A stretch of DNA of 64,000 nt from Cercospora beticola (GCF_033473495.1 NC_088942.1:2542001-2606000), one strand, 5' to 3'; positions 22,531 through 33,218 are shown, counted from the stretch's first letter. Numbers and translations: made by a program. The notes: generated from the letters alone by a model not told the origin.

Positions 22531-23478
22531 GTGACCATTCACAGTAGCGCGTGTCTAGCGCGAAATGCAACACGTCATCTCATGTCCCTCCTCGACGCGT
22601 TCCTTCCACTTCTCGCTCCACCCTGGTCACAGCTCACTGCTGCCTCGCCCACCAGCACCACTTGCATCTCAATGAGCGGCATCTACCACTCCTACTTCGA
22701 TACCGTCTCCACAACCCGCAAATCTCCCACTAAGCGATCGAACTCCGCGAAGAAGCAACAGGAGCCGCCCAAAAAGCTCTCGAAGGCTTTCACTCGACAA
22801 CTCGAAAAGACACTTTCTACAACGCAATCGACGAAGAAGCGGAAAGGCGGTGTCAAGAAGCAGACTTCCACAAAGCGCAAGCGCGCGCCGACAACAGCGA
22901 AAATGCCGAAACGCCCCGCTGCAGAAGAGACGTACGATAGCGATGGCGGGTTCGTAGAGGATGCGGAGCCGAAGAGTAAGAAGAGTAAGCACAGCGCAAA
23001 TTCTACATCCAAGACTTCTTCGAAGAAGAAGAATGTCGCAGGAAGCGCGCCTGCGACTATGGAAAAAGACAAAGATGGCGGAGTGTACTGGTCCATTGCG
23101 AATAAGCGTCGTGTACAATTGACCGAGTTCAAGGGGACGCTGATGGTCGGGATACGAGAGTTTTATGAGAAGGATGGGGAGATGTTGCCGGGGAAGAAAG
23201 GGATTTCGATGACGTTGGAGCAGTTTGATGCAGTTTTGGGGGTGTTGCCGGAGTTGGAGAGGGAGGTGAGAAAGAGGGGTGGGAAGGTTAGGAGGGTTAG
23301 TGTGGAGGGGGAGGGGGGCGAAAAGGAGGAGGGCGGAGAGGAGGAGGAAGAGAAGGAGAAGGAAGCAGAAGAGGAAGAGGAAGCAGAGGAGCTGCCGAAG
23401 AAGACGAAGAACAAGCTGGAGAAGTTCAAGCATAAGGCGAAGAATCATGAGGCTACGAGTGATGAGGAAGAGGATTGA
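22531..23478 (+). CDS. Transcriptional coactivator p15/PC4 (Sub1) family
   Basis: Nuclear ssDNA-binding coactivator of RNA polymerase II. The PC4 domain spans about residues 188-245 of the open frame: GGVYWSIANKRRVQLTEFKG, TLMVGIREFYEKDGEMLPGK, KGISMTLEQFDAVLGVLPEL. Before it are Lys/Ser-rich basic stretches with likely nuclear signals (KKRKGGVKK, KSKKSK); after it an acidic tail with long Glu runs and a final SDEEED. The frame is open without introns for 315 codons. The true start is unsettled: ATG 22531, 22672 (MSGIYHS) and 22903 (MPKRPAAEETYDSDGGF) are in frame; fungal homologues often begin close to the YDSDGGFV segment, which favours 22903. The ORF coordinates give the outer bound. Confidence 0.85.
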   Translation: MTIHSSACLARNATRHLMSLLDAFLPLLAPPWSQLTAASPTSTTCISMSGIYHSYFDTVSTTRKSPTKRSNSAKKQQEPPKKLSKAFTRQLEKTLSTTQSTKKRKGGVKKQTSTKRKRAPTTAKMPKRPAAEETYDSDGGFVEDAEPKSKKSKHSANSTSKTSSKKKNVAGSAPATMEKDKDGGVYWSIANKRRVQLTEFKGTLMVGIREFYEKDGEMLPGKKGISMTLEQFDAVLGVLPELEREVRKRGGKVRRVSVEGEGGEKEEGGEEEEEKEKEAEEEEEAEELPKKTKNKLEKFKHKAKNHEATSDEEED

Positions 23479-23901
23479 GGAGTGCGAGAAGGCACGGAAG
23501 GCCTATGCGGCCAGAACGACTACGACGAACGATACCCAGAGACCTGCGGAGATGCTTCAGTATACAGAGCTGGCTCTACCCACGTTACTTTACATGGCAT
23601 ACCACTCCCGCAGCAGAGCTGCCGGTGATGAACCAATAGCTGCAAAATTGAGCAAAAAGCGAATCTCGAGATTACAAGGAAATTTTCAAAAAGGCTGATC
23701 TCAAGTTCTATCGTTAAATTCGCGTGGTCTATTGCCAACGCCTGCAGTGCTCTCTTTGCGCCGCCTTCTAGAGTAGAGAAGTACAAACCAGCGCTCCCTG
23801 CGCGCAAAGACCATCGCTCGAACGCTTTCCAAATACCCTGAATGTCAATCACCGACTCCCATGATGAACGCCGATACTGTAGTCTCTGGCAGAAGATCCA
23901 T
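23479..23901. other. Convergent intergenic region
   Basis: Between the PC4 and alternative oxidase 3' ends. No gene seen. Confidence 0.5.
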
Positions 23902-25027
23902 CTACGCCTCTTTCAAAAGCTCCACGTGTGCCGGCTTGCCAAGCTTTCCGATCACCTCCTCCCTCTCCCACCCCGTCGGCTTCTGATGCCTCAAATCTTT
24001 CACCGGATGCGGCGTCTCCTCATCGTGGAACTCCGAGACATAAGGATTTGGATCTTCCTTTTGATCCAAATTCCCCAGAGTATGGTTCACTTCTCGATGC
24101 TTGCTCTCGTCGGCGCGAATGTATAACAGCAGATCTCGCATCGTGCGTCGATCAGCTGGCATTTTCCAGTACTTGACTGCAATGTCTGGTGCGGTCATCT
24201 TCTCCCATTGGGGTAGACGGCCGGCGTCGAGATCTTCGATCTCGCGGGTGTAGGTCAAGACGGCTTCTTCTTCGAGATGGCCGACGAAGCGGTGGCAGGT
24301 CTTGGGGGAGATGAGGTAGGAGACGAAGAAGGCGTTAAAGAAGACGCCTTGGGCGCCGAGGACGGCGACTTTCATGAACCTGGAAGTCATTGTCAGTAGG
24401 TCTAGGTTAATGCCGATGATGGGTGGCGTACCATCCTGGTTCTCCCATCTTGAGGAATGTGAGCAAATGCATGCGCTCGTTGTAGGACTCTTCGAGCAGT
24501 GTCTCGATCCAGCCATTGTCTCGCTTCAGGCGACGCATGGAATGAAGATGGCGAAGCATGCCGGCGACCATGCCTGGAACACCAGCGACCGATTCGAGGA
24601 AGATGTTGCGGATCATATATTGTCGCTCAGTCATCTGTCCTGCTCCTTTGCGGTAGCCTGAGACGGTATCCAAACTCCATCGAAGTAGTCGTACGAAAGC
24701 GAGAGCGACGCGGTCGGACATGGTTTTGACTTCTCGTCTGGCGACTTGGACTTGGTTCATCTGCTCGTAGGTGTAGACGGGATGTTCCCATGCTGGAGGT
24801 GTTTCTCTGATGTTTGGAGCATCGGGCTCGGGGAAGTAGTCTTGGCTTTGCTTCTTCTGTATAGTTCTCGATGTGCTCAAGTTGCGTGTGGCGACCTGAT
24901 GTTGCAGACCGATGAAGCTGGGCCGGGCAGCTGTGGTGGCGGTGGAGCCATTGATGGCTCGAAGGACCGAAGCAGCGGACGGCTTGGTCAAGAAGGCGTG
25001 TGTTGCGTATGTTCTGGTGCAGCTCAT
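23902..25027 (-). CDS. aox1: Alternative oxidase, mitochondrial
   Basis: Cyanide-resistant ubiquinol oxidase of the inner mitochondrial membrane, passing electrons from ubiquinol to oxygen without proton pumping. Two exons (25027-24432 and 24379-23902) give 357 residues; intron 24380-24431 joins MGEPGW to FMKVAV in phase. A Ser/Thr/Arg-rich presequence comes first. The di-iron ligands are all visible: [27 protein letters not shown] and [11 protein letters not shown]. The conserved YWKMPADR also appears. No regulatory Cys as in plants. In fungi AOX is induced by blocked cytochrome flow and protects against QoI fungicides and oxidative stress. A TATATA lies about 110 bp upstream. Confidence 0.95.
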
Positions 25028-25131
25028 GAGTGGAGATGTGTGCTGCTGGGTGGTGAGATGTGTGTTGTGCTCTGTTGTGTTATTGTCTGTGGATGATGAT
25101 GAGAGGCAAGAGAAGGGGCGAGTGAGGGGGA

Positions 25132-25141
25132 GGGATATATA
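25132..25141 (-). promoter_or_regulatory. TATA-like element upstream of alternative oxidase
   Basis: Minus strand reads CTATATATCC, about 105-115 bp upstream of ATG 25027. Suits the inducible character of aox genes; no other site assigned. Confidence 0.4.
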
Positions 25142-27614
25142 GGATGTGATCAAAGGAAAACGTGCTCGTTGCTTCCTACCGCCATTGACCTTGATAGATC
25201 CTTCCTCGTATGAATCACCGGTGCTGCCGTGTCCACGCGCAAGCCAAAGAACCAACTGCGGTCATGGCGATGGCGCATTGCGGAAGACGACGCTGACTTC
25301 AGCGAGCGGACAACACTCCGCAGCCAATGGGAGCGCAGAGAATCATCCGGTTCCGCTGGACTGCGCTAATTCGGGATTCCTGCCGATTATCGTGCTGACT
25401 ACGCAGCGTTCACATGCATCGCTGCAGACGGCGACCACTTTCCCCTCTTTCATCTCTCATCAGCACTTCTCGCCGATGCAAATGCTGACACAATATACGC
25501 AATGCCATGACTGAGCTCTTGCAGCTCGCTTTGCCAGCTTGTCCGCCCATTTTTCAGCACAAACGGCGAAGCCAAGCCCTTCCTATTCATTTTCGTCCGG
25601 AATGTGCTGAAGTTCGGACCAAGTCACGCGCCGACCACAGCCTTGCCAGCCCTATCCAGGATTCTCTCCATGACCAAGCGACGAGAACAACACGGACTGC
25701 GATTATACCCGCTCTATTTCCTGTCTACTACATATCGAGCATCTGCCAGCGAGATCCATGAGCCTCTGACGTACTACAGCACGTCCATGCAGCGACGTAG
25801 ATGCGGCGAAATCTTTTCTTCGAACGTTTTCTGCACCAGCCACGTCGATAGGCCTGTTTCGAATACTGCCTCATATCCACTCTTGACGTGGTCAATGGAA
25901 CTGTAGGGCGTGGTCAAGTGGACGTCTCCGAGCGGCCTCCATTGCGCGGCGGTTTCCTGCATCTGGCGACGCCGCTCTCGCCTTCGGAGGCGTCAATGTC
26001 GGTAGGGGTGTGCACTCTCTGCTGTTGATGTGACATCAGGGGCAGAGAAGACTGTCAAGACCAGCACGCTGATCATGTCGATACGCTAGAAGATTGTTCT
26101 ACAGTCTCATCCTGATCGACTGGCGACTCATAAGACCCGTTCTCTTATACTTATATCATGCTATTGTCTTGCTAAAAGAGGTACAGGCACGGCGTATAAT
26201 CGACCTTCGCGTCGACCATAGCAGCAAAGGGCTGTGGACATCCTTCGCGCGTGCAGGAAGCATTGGAGGAGACGAGCTCTTGCAGTGTGTATGCTCTCCC
26301 GCCGGCTCGACAAACTGAGTTGCTCCGTGTATCAGAAGGACACGACCCCCCCTCGATACATCGGATGGCGTCGTTCTTCTTGGAAACGGTCAGGACTACA
26401 GTGACCGAGGATTTCAGTCCAGTCGCCGGAACGTGGATCGTCTTTCCAAGATTGATCACCGATTCAGCTAGAAGCTCGCCATTTTCCGTGAAAAGTCAAT
26501 CAACGATCGTTTTGAGAGGCAGCAGCCGTTGTTCAACTTTACAGCTACAACAGCCAAATGAGAGCATACCGCCACCTGGCGACGAACGACCCTGCATATC
26601 AAAGGCACTGCTGCTGATAGCGTTGCCAAGCTGCCCATCTGCAACCCCATGTACTATTCTTGCTATCAGCGGCCGTCCCAACACGAGCAGCTCAAGGCCA
26701 TACCTGGATTCAAGCAGAAGCTTCATGACATCGACGGCTTATTATGACTGAATGAGAGGGAGAACAGGCAACATGACCTTTCAGGTCAGCTCACATGCTT
26801 GCGCTCCTGGAGGCCCCAGTCTGGAGATGTGCGGGGAATGCAACGATCAGCTGGCCGCCGCAGTGATAGATATCCAAACCAGTTCGCCAGGAGACCATAA
26901 GACACGAGAAGATTTGGAAGAGGTCAGCTTTGTTTTACCAAAGGCGTTTTCCGGCTGACCCGAAGTTGTACAGTCTATTCTTTGGACACGGTCTATCATC
27001 TGCATACGCGGATTCGAAGGGATGTGAGCTCGAGAATCTTTCGGGCACTGTCCTGTCAACAAGGTGCCCTAGACCGATGTCGCGATGCCCAAAGAGCGAG
27101 TTGTATCCTGCTATCCGACCCCCGACTGAAGGTGACAGATTGTGCGGAGAATGAGTCGCAGGTGATATATCGATTTTTGGGCTTCTGCTTCTTTAGCGGC
27201 AGCCCATTCAGAGCACATTTGCCCTCATCGTCCTACCTCGACAGATAGGAAATCCCGAACAGCCCTGAAGAGGTCGTCAATTGGGTTGGTATGAAGCCAG
27301 AGTGAGTAACAACTTCTTTAGTCAGTCTCACTGGGATAACAATGTTGTAAGACGACGCTGTTCTTACCATCTATAACAGCGAATACGGTATTCGTGACAA
27401 AGAACGCCATTACTGTATACCTGCTTCGCTGTGCCGAAACGCAACACGACATGACACGAGACAGTGCACGCCAGCGCCAGATTTGAAATCAGCCATTGCA
27501 CCAATCCTGCTTCCCTGAATCCCTTCGCATCGTCAAATTCATGTCGAGATCTTTGACAAAGGTATCCCGGACACGGTCTTGAAGTTGTGTGAGAGTCAGA
27601 AAAGCAAAAGACAA
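25142..27614. other. Gene-poor intergenic stretch
   Basis: About 2.5 kb between the alternative oxidase promoter and the eight-Cys peptide gene. It holds scattered short open frames and the TGA-interrupted Cys-rich frame at 26172-26726, listed separately. No intact gene is supported. Confidence 0.4.
26172..26726 (-). pseudogene. Possible Cys-rich gene interrupted by an in-frame TGA
   Basis: Two open segments share one minus-strand frame: 26726-26499 (MKLLLESRYG, later GGGMLSFGCCSC) and 26495-26172 (LFTENGELLAESVINLGKT, CIEGGSCPSDTRSNSVC, SNASCTREGCPQP). Only one TGA, at about 26496-26498, separates them. The TGA lies inside TTGATTGAC, a possible branch site before TTCTAG, so a short intron might remove it. 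No domain is recognised and there is no clear signal peptide. It may equally be chance; an opposite-strand frame of 166 codons overlaps it. Confidence 0.22.
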
Positions 27615-27622
27615 TATATAAA
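27615..27622 (+). promoter_or_regulatory. TATA box of the eight-Cys peptide gene
   Basis: Consensus TATATAAA, 71 bp upstream of ATG 27693, with an A-rich 5' leader between them. Supports the start and suggests strong, regulated expression. Confidence 0.55.
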
Positions 27623-27692
27623 ACGCCTAGCAAGCGAACGTCCTCGACAACACAACCAAAACGTTACAACAGAGCCAGAAAAGAAAAAAAAA

Positions 27693-28111
27693 ATGAAGAC
27701 AACTCCACTCCTCCTCCTCGTCTCCTATACTATCCTGCCTGCCTGGGGTTTTCAATGCCAACGAACTCCCGACAAGTGGTGCGCGAATGGAATTTCACCC
27801 AAATGTAACAAGAAGCACGATAGCATGTATTACTGCGAACGTCCCATGGATTGGACGTACTATGGCTCTAGTGGAAACGCTATGTACGTGGCAGAAACGG
27901 GAAATCCGGATCTCTCGTTTTCTTTTTTTCTTTTCCTTCTTCAGGGAAATCAAACGATGCGCCCCTCCATCCGGAAGGTTGTCATGATTTTTTTTTTCTG
28001 CTAATTTGTCCCTTCGGGAACAATAGGTCTTGGTCTGATAAACATGCTGGCCCGAACTCTGATTGGTGTTGTATAGGACGCGGGTACTACCAGAAATGTA
28101 ATACCAGATGA
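27693..28111 (+). CDS. Small secreted eight-cysteine peptide
   Basis: Three exons (27693-27883, 27945-27977, 28027-28111) join in phase to a 102-residue protein. Signal peptide: MKTTPLLLLVSY..., cleavage near PAWG/FQC. The mature part of about 82 residues has eight cysteines in the contexts FQCQR, KWCANG, PKCNKK, YYCERP, KRCAPP, DWCCIGRG and QKCNTR, and is rich in Tyr, Trp and Lys. Intron 1 is GTACGT...TTCAG, pyrimidine-rich; intron 2 is GTTGTC...AATAG with a GCTAAT branch site. The middle exon is only 33 bp, so an unspliced reading ends early and loses four cysteines. No family recognised. The layout is that of an effector or antimicrobial peptide. A UstYa-like gene follows 0.6 kb downstream. 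Confidence 0.72.
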
Positions 28112-28733
28112 GTGCGATGAGGTGGGTCTGAAGGGAAGAAGGGGTCTGGAATCATTACTATGTTCGATCTTTTCCGTTCATCTGTTTGAATTTGCGTGGT
28201 GATGTGTTGGCGGTTGACAACTATTAGGTGGAACAGAAGGGCCTAGCACTCTTTGCTCGATACGTGGAATAGGAAATGCTCTTCTGAGTTTGGCCTTGTA
28301 GCCCGCTGTCTGCAACATCATATCTGCTGGGAAGCACAGAATGCTGACACCCCATTTGAAAATGGCATGCTGGGAGGCAACTAGCAAGTTTTGCGAAAGA
28401 AGTTGAGCATACTCTGCTGTGCGGCTATGAGCTTCAAGTGCGGTGTTGGGGGACAGTCGACGACGCAGATGTATGAGCTCTTTTCGAACATTACTGGGAG
28501 ATGTAAAATGAATTTGTCACGGTGACAGCTGATGCCCAGGCACACAAATCCATTTGCTGTGTCGCTAGTCGACTCGTTGGCCTGTATATCCATTCTTCTG
28601 TACGCTCGGGATGATTCGTGAGGGTAACACGCATAGAGATGGGACACTGACAGGAAGTCTGTAACCAGTGCTTGTCTGCAGAGAAAGAGTCGCTACAAGG
28701 CTCACGCCCACCCCCGTAGACTGTTCGAGAACC
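28112..28733. other. Intergenic region
   Basis: I searched its plus-strand frames for the missing N-terminal helix and first HxxHC motif of a UstYa protein and found neither. Short minus-strand frames have no domain. Confidence 0.4.
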
Positions 28734-29134
28734 ATGGACGCCAAACAATACCCCTTTCCTTTGGAGTCAGCCAAGCGAATGGCCGATGGCAGTATCAGCG
28801 ATCATCATGAGCACTACCTCGAAGCGTAAGTTGCATTGCGTAGTCCAGCTCTATATCCAAACCATCGCTTACTGTCTGTAGCATTCGCCAGGCAATCATG
28901 TGTCAAGGCGATCTGACGTTGTTGGGATGGCGATGGCATGAACCAGTGGGCGACGAACCGAATCTGCTGAGGCAGCTGCACGGTTATCCACACCTTTGTG
29001 TTGACTGGCACCGGATTCAGGATTGGGTGTTGGACCGTGGGCTTGATGTATGGAATGCTACTGTTATGGGACCTGGGCTTATCTCAGACGAGATAGCAAG
29101 ACTTCCAAAGGAGGTGATGCAAGGAGTGTCTTAA
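28734..29134 (+). CDS. Short UstYa-like (DUF3328) protein
   Basis: Two exons (28734-28825, 28882-29134; intron GTAAGT...TGTAG) give 114 residues. The core DHHEHYLEAIRQAIMCQGDL matches the second half of UstYa/DUF3328 proteins, where the normal motif is HxxHC followed by LRQxIMC and an Asp. UstYa-type oxidases act in cyclising fungal RiPPs such as ustiloxin and in other metabolite pathways. Here the motif reads HEHY: the cysteine is replaced by Tyr. The N-terminal membrane helix and first HxxHC motif, present in ~230-280-residue family members, are absent, and I found no upstream exon for them. So it is a truncated relic or a divergent short form. The C-terminal part has LHGYPHLCVDWHRIQDWV, matching the family's C-terminal CxxF/W segment. 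Confidence 0.65.
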
Positions 29135-29360
29135 CATGGTCGGCCTTCCTAGAGCAGCAGCTTGAGCATGATGGTTCAGGCCAGGTGGGTACAAACCCGT
29201 AGAAGCTGGGTGCTGAACGGAGAAAACTTTCACAAGGATATTAACAGCGTCGCTGTTCCGCAACGGGAGAGGGGATTTTTTTCCGTCTTTGCTACGTTGC
29301 TGATCTATCCAGGTCAATCATAAAGGGTTAGCTTCCGTCTGTGCTTGATGCTACGGCTAT

Positions 29361-32134
29361 CTATTTTGACCAGGCCGTGTCGAAACTTCCCGGCATGGGG
29401 TACGTTTCTTCTATGGCATCGTCGTAAAAGTGGTCGTCATCACCGTCCAATTCTTCTATTCTCCAATCCTTGTTTTGCTCTCGTGCTTTTTTCACCAGCG
29501 CTTCCCACACTTTGCGCCTTTCATTTCTAGCCGAAAAGCCAGGTCTCTCCCAGCAGGTTTCTCCATCATACATACGAAACACGTCTTCCGCAGTCAAGCC
29601 ATAACTCTCGCGCGCATCTGGGTGATGTCCTGTAAGGTCGAAGAGTAATAATTCCGCCATTGTTCTGGCGTCAGCATGATATGCTGCTATGTGTAGGTAA
29701 TTCTCGCCTAAATTGTTGTAGATCGGATAGTCTCGCCGCTTCATCTTGCCGTGAGCTTTTTGAGGAGCAGTCGTTTTCATTGAGCAGTGTTGCACTTACA
29801 GGGTCTCGTTCATTTGCTTCGCGAAGAGCCAGCAGAGTCTGGTCTGAGTTGACAAGAATCGCACAGTGGAAGGGAGTCTTGCCTCTATTAGTGGTAGCGT
29901 ATAAATTTGCTCCATGTCGCGCCAGTGCTGCCACAGCTCCCCCGCGTCCAAGTAATGAGCACAAGTGTATAGCTGCGTCGCCGTTGTTAGTGATATGATC
30001 GAGGTGGGCACCGTGCTTTATTAGAACGTCAACTTGCGCGGCATCTCGGGCATAGAAGAGTGGAGTGTGGCCAAATTTATCAAGTGCGTCAACGCAAGCA
30101 TCATGGTCCAGAAGATGTTGAGAAGTCTCTGCGTCACGTGCTTGGTGCAGTGGCGTTTGACCGTCCTCATCTACAGCATTGACATCAGCACCATACGCCA
30201 GCAGAGTCTCGGAAACTGCGACTCTTGTACGCGAATCGACTTCCGCCAGTCCTTCACAGGCATGATGCAGTGGCCTCATACCCGCCCAGTCCCTCGAGTT
30301 TGGCAGAGCGTTGACTTCCAACAGAGCTTGTACGAAGTCCAGTGACCCTGTGGCGCATGCCCAATGGAGCGGTGTTCTTCCCATTGCATCCGGTGTGTCT
30401 ATGTCTCGCACATTATTGTCTATAATGTCCGATGCGGATGCATCTCCTCCTTCTGGAAGCACAGTGGCACAATGTATCGCGGTGAATTGCAGGTAGTCGG
30501 CCAAGTCGTCGGCACCAACACCCAAGCCTTTAAGATGTTGCACAACAAACTCCCCGTAAATTCGCGGCTCTGCATGCCCATCCAATGTGACTGCAAAGCC
30601 CGCCCTTCGGAGTAGATTGCACAAAGGATCCGGCGGGACGTAAGTCCTTTGATGACTATAAGTGTAGCCCTCGCGACTTATGAAATCGTAAGCATACTAT
30701 TTATGATCGTCAGTTCTTACGTGCTTGCTTTATGGAAGTCCCTGTCACTAGATCTACATTACTAGTCGTGGTTACTCGGCAGGATGCACTTACAAGAAGT
30801 AGTGGTACGCCCCGGAACAGCATTCGCGAATGTATTAACCCTGATGTAATTGATTCTCGTATGGCCTCAGTGTTCGTATTGCCGATGGCTGCGAGGAACT
30901 GGGAGCCGAGATCACGATGTGTTATATCGACATTCACTCGTAGACTCCAAGTAGAGCCATAGCTCGCAAGGCCAGAAGAATAGTGTTGGAACTCAAGTGT
31001 CTTCCAGGCCAGCCATGATGGAAAGTGATACGAGAAGGATGACTTGTGTGAAGCTCTCAAACAACTATCCTTGGTGCAAGGACGAGTGTAGATGGCTTGC
31101 GTGTAGTTGAACATGAGCTGGCCTATCACTCCTTTCAGCCATCCCGGTGTGCAACCTGCGGTCCGTACATGGCATGCGCAGTCGCAGGATACGTGACACC
31201 GCCTGCGAGCAATGGTGGCCGTGATGGTCATTGTGTCCAGGGGAGACGATTGTGCATAGGGGAAATTTAAATCCAAGTCGTTGCTGGGGACAAGAATCGA
31301 GCTCTGATCCTGGTTTTCCGGGATTGGAATTGCGCTCGTAGAAGCGGTTCGGGTTTGCCGGGCGAGCTGTGTGGTGTGAGTTGGAAGAGGAGTTTGATTT
31401 GTCGTCCCTGGCCTCGAATAGTGCACCATCTGACTGAATTGGTCGGAAGCATCGTGATTCGCAAGCGTCTGCTGCTGGCTCGGCGAGAGTGCAGTAGGGA
31501 AGTGGGCCCGCTGAGAGATGTGAATTCCTTGGATCTGCACGACAAGCTGTCTCGTCATTTCACTGTGCTTCATTAACATATGTAGTCAGTCCGGCACGTA
31601 ATGATGTTACCCTTGAATCACATTGACTGCGGTCAGTCCCGTGTGTAGGTTATCCCGAGCGTCACGGATCTTCTGTTTGGTTCGTTCGACTTCGGGTCCG
31701 TACTTCATCCAGTCTCGTCGATTTACCTAAACGAGGTTGATTCCAGTCAGTGTTGGAAGCCAGCGAAATATGACACTGTGTGAACAGCGACAGCGTTCGT
31801 CACCTTGGTGCGACCATCCTTGGTGCGGCCTTCGCCGGTCCGGAGCTGGTACTCGAGCACCAATTGCATCTCTAGGGCAACATTCTGGGTGTTTCGCAAG
31901 AGCCCGCCTAGCATGTCGTGCGTGCACTTCCTGCTCAATCTCGGAATGCTGTACTCTGCGGAGGCATGCTCGAATGATGATCAGCACACTGCGCAGGGCC
32001 TCGACTTCATTTGACAGCTCGTCGAACAGCTCGGGCGCTTTGCCCGCTGCTCGTAGCTTGCTGATCGTCGAAGTCGTCGTCGTCGCTGCTCCAAGGATGG
32101 CGATGATGCCAGCTGTGATGGACAGTGGATCCAT
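29361..32134 (-). CDS. Ankyrin-repeat protein with fungal NLR-type N-terminal domain
   Basis: Multi-exon gene. The first exon begins MDPLSITAGIIAILGAA, the start typical of the helical N-terminal domain found on many fungal NACHT/ankyrin proteins (PF17111-like), followed by LFDELSNEVEALRSVL. A middle part has a Cys/His cluster, RRCHVSCDCACHV with TPCT-like TRPCTKDSC, and a conserved LAWKTLEFQHYSSG stretch. The C-terminal half (30600-29800) carries at least five ankyrin repeats: GRTPLHWACATGSLDFVQAL, GQTPLHQARDAE, GHTPLFYARDA, GDAAIHLCSLLGRGG and GKTPFHCAIL, and a final repeat ENYLHIAAYHADARTMAELL. No NACHT P-loop was found, so it is not a full NLR. Between the first exon and the DGRTK segment the frame shifts by one; I could not place an intron, so a frameshift is possible. 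Introns near 31.79-31.73, 31.6, 30.7 and 29.8 kb are implied. Confidence 0.65.
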
Positions 32135-32555
32135 GTTGCGCCGCGGTGAGCTTTTACACTCCGTCCACGAGAAAACTGCGCTAAAGAGGGAATGACAGTT
32201 AACTAGTGAGCAGCGAGGCTGAGCTCTCGCGAGATGCCATGACGAAACGCACGCCGACGCATCGAGCTGCGGCTGAACAGGATGGCAATGCTGTGTAACA
32301 AAGGAATTGTGTACTTTGAACCTCGAGGCGTCAATAAGCTTTTCATCTGCTCAAAGCTGCTCCCTATTGCGCATGGGTCCGATGAGTGAGCTGAAATGTC
32401 GGGAAGATGGAATTGGATTCTGGCAAACAGGCGACATTGGAAAGGCAGATGGAGTCAATGAACTGTTGATCACAAAAGGGCCGGGACGACTTGGCGCTCC
32501 TTGTGGCCAGTCAGTCTGATGTCCATCACGATCACGAGCATCACGACTACGAGCA
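32135..32555. other. Short intergenic region
   Basis: Upstream flank of the ankyrin gene and 3' flank of the truncated NmrA-like gene. Contains part of the CATCAC-type repeat listed separately. No gene seen. Confidence 0.45.
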
Positions 32556-32570
32556 TCACGACGACCATCC
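32522..32570. repeat. Short imperfect CATCACGA repeat
   Basis: Imperfect tandem copies built around GAGCATCACGACTACGAG (18 bp period): CATCACGATCACGAG, CATCACGACTACGAG, CATCACGACGAC. Read in one plus frame it would give a His/Asp/Glu-rich string, but no gene is supported there. It overlaps the stop of the NmrA-like frame on the other strand and may mark where that gene's 3' half was lost. Confidence 0.6.
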
Positions 32571-33218
32571 GATTGGCACGCACAATTCATCAGATTTCAG
32601 AAAATGATGTCCGTACCAGGTCACACGTGCTGAAGGGCAAAAAAATACAACACCGGATACACGACAATCATGCATTGCATCTCTATGTGGAGCTTGACCG
32701 TGGTCGTTGACGGTCTGCTTCATGTTGTCGGTGAACATGGCTGGCATGAAGTAGCTCGCGATCATGCTGCCTTTGTTCGACTCGATGAAATCCTCCACTT
32801 CCGCCTTGCCGTCAAACTGGGCGACAAGGTGCCGTCGGCCTTCGCTAAGCTTGGTGACGTTTGGCAGGGAGCTCCAGACCAGATGTTCGGCATTTGCAGC
32901 TTGAGAAGCGTTGAAAATATTCTTGCCTTGCTGGATCTCGCGTGCCTTCGAACCCAGGGACCAGAAGTCGGTGACACCGAAGACTCCCCACGCGCCAGAG
33001 AAAGCGGCTTTGAGACTCTCCACATCGTCCAGATCGGCCTTGACGACCTCGACCCCTTTTGTGGACAGAGCTTTGGCCTTGTCGCTTGCTGGATTGCGTG
33101 TGATGCCGCGAAGAGAGTACTTGGTGCTCAACTCTGGCCTGGACAAGACAGTGTCGATGACTGAGCCGCCCTGAGTGCCAGTGGCACCCACAACAGCGAG
33201 AATGAGCTTGTTGGACAT
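32556..33218 (-). pseudogene. NmrA-like NAD(P)-binding protein, 3'-truncated
   Basis: 220-codon frame. The first ~165 residues are a normal NmrA/HSCARG-type Rossmann domain: VVGATGTQGGSVIDTVL (dinucleotide loop), YSLRGITRNPAS, GVEVVKADLDDVESLKAAF, GAWGVFGVTDFW, HLVWSSLPNV and SYFMPAMFTDNMKQTV. Family members run on for a further ~120 residues of substrate-lobe sequence with a PxF.D...D.G..V segment. Here, right after MKQTVND, the sequence loses all similarity, becomes Cys/His-rich and stops in a repeat. I found no splice route to the missing part in the next 350 bp. NmrA-like proteins sense NADP(H) rather than catalyse. A truncated gene is the simplest reading; a short functional form is possible. 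Confidence 0.65.

Noticed and set aside
22669..23448. 259-codon minus-strand frame, very Leu-rich
   Set aside because: Antisense of the PC4 gene; Leu runs are the complement of its Glu/Lys codons.
26251..26751. 166-codon plus-strand frame
   Set aside because: No domain; overlaps the TGA-interrupted minus-strand frame; neither is convincing as an intact gene.
32501..32710. His/Asp-rich open reading through the CATCAC repeat
   Set aside because: Too short, no start context, and overlaps the NmrA-like frame; a low-complexity repeat explains it.
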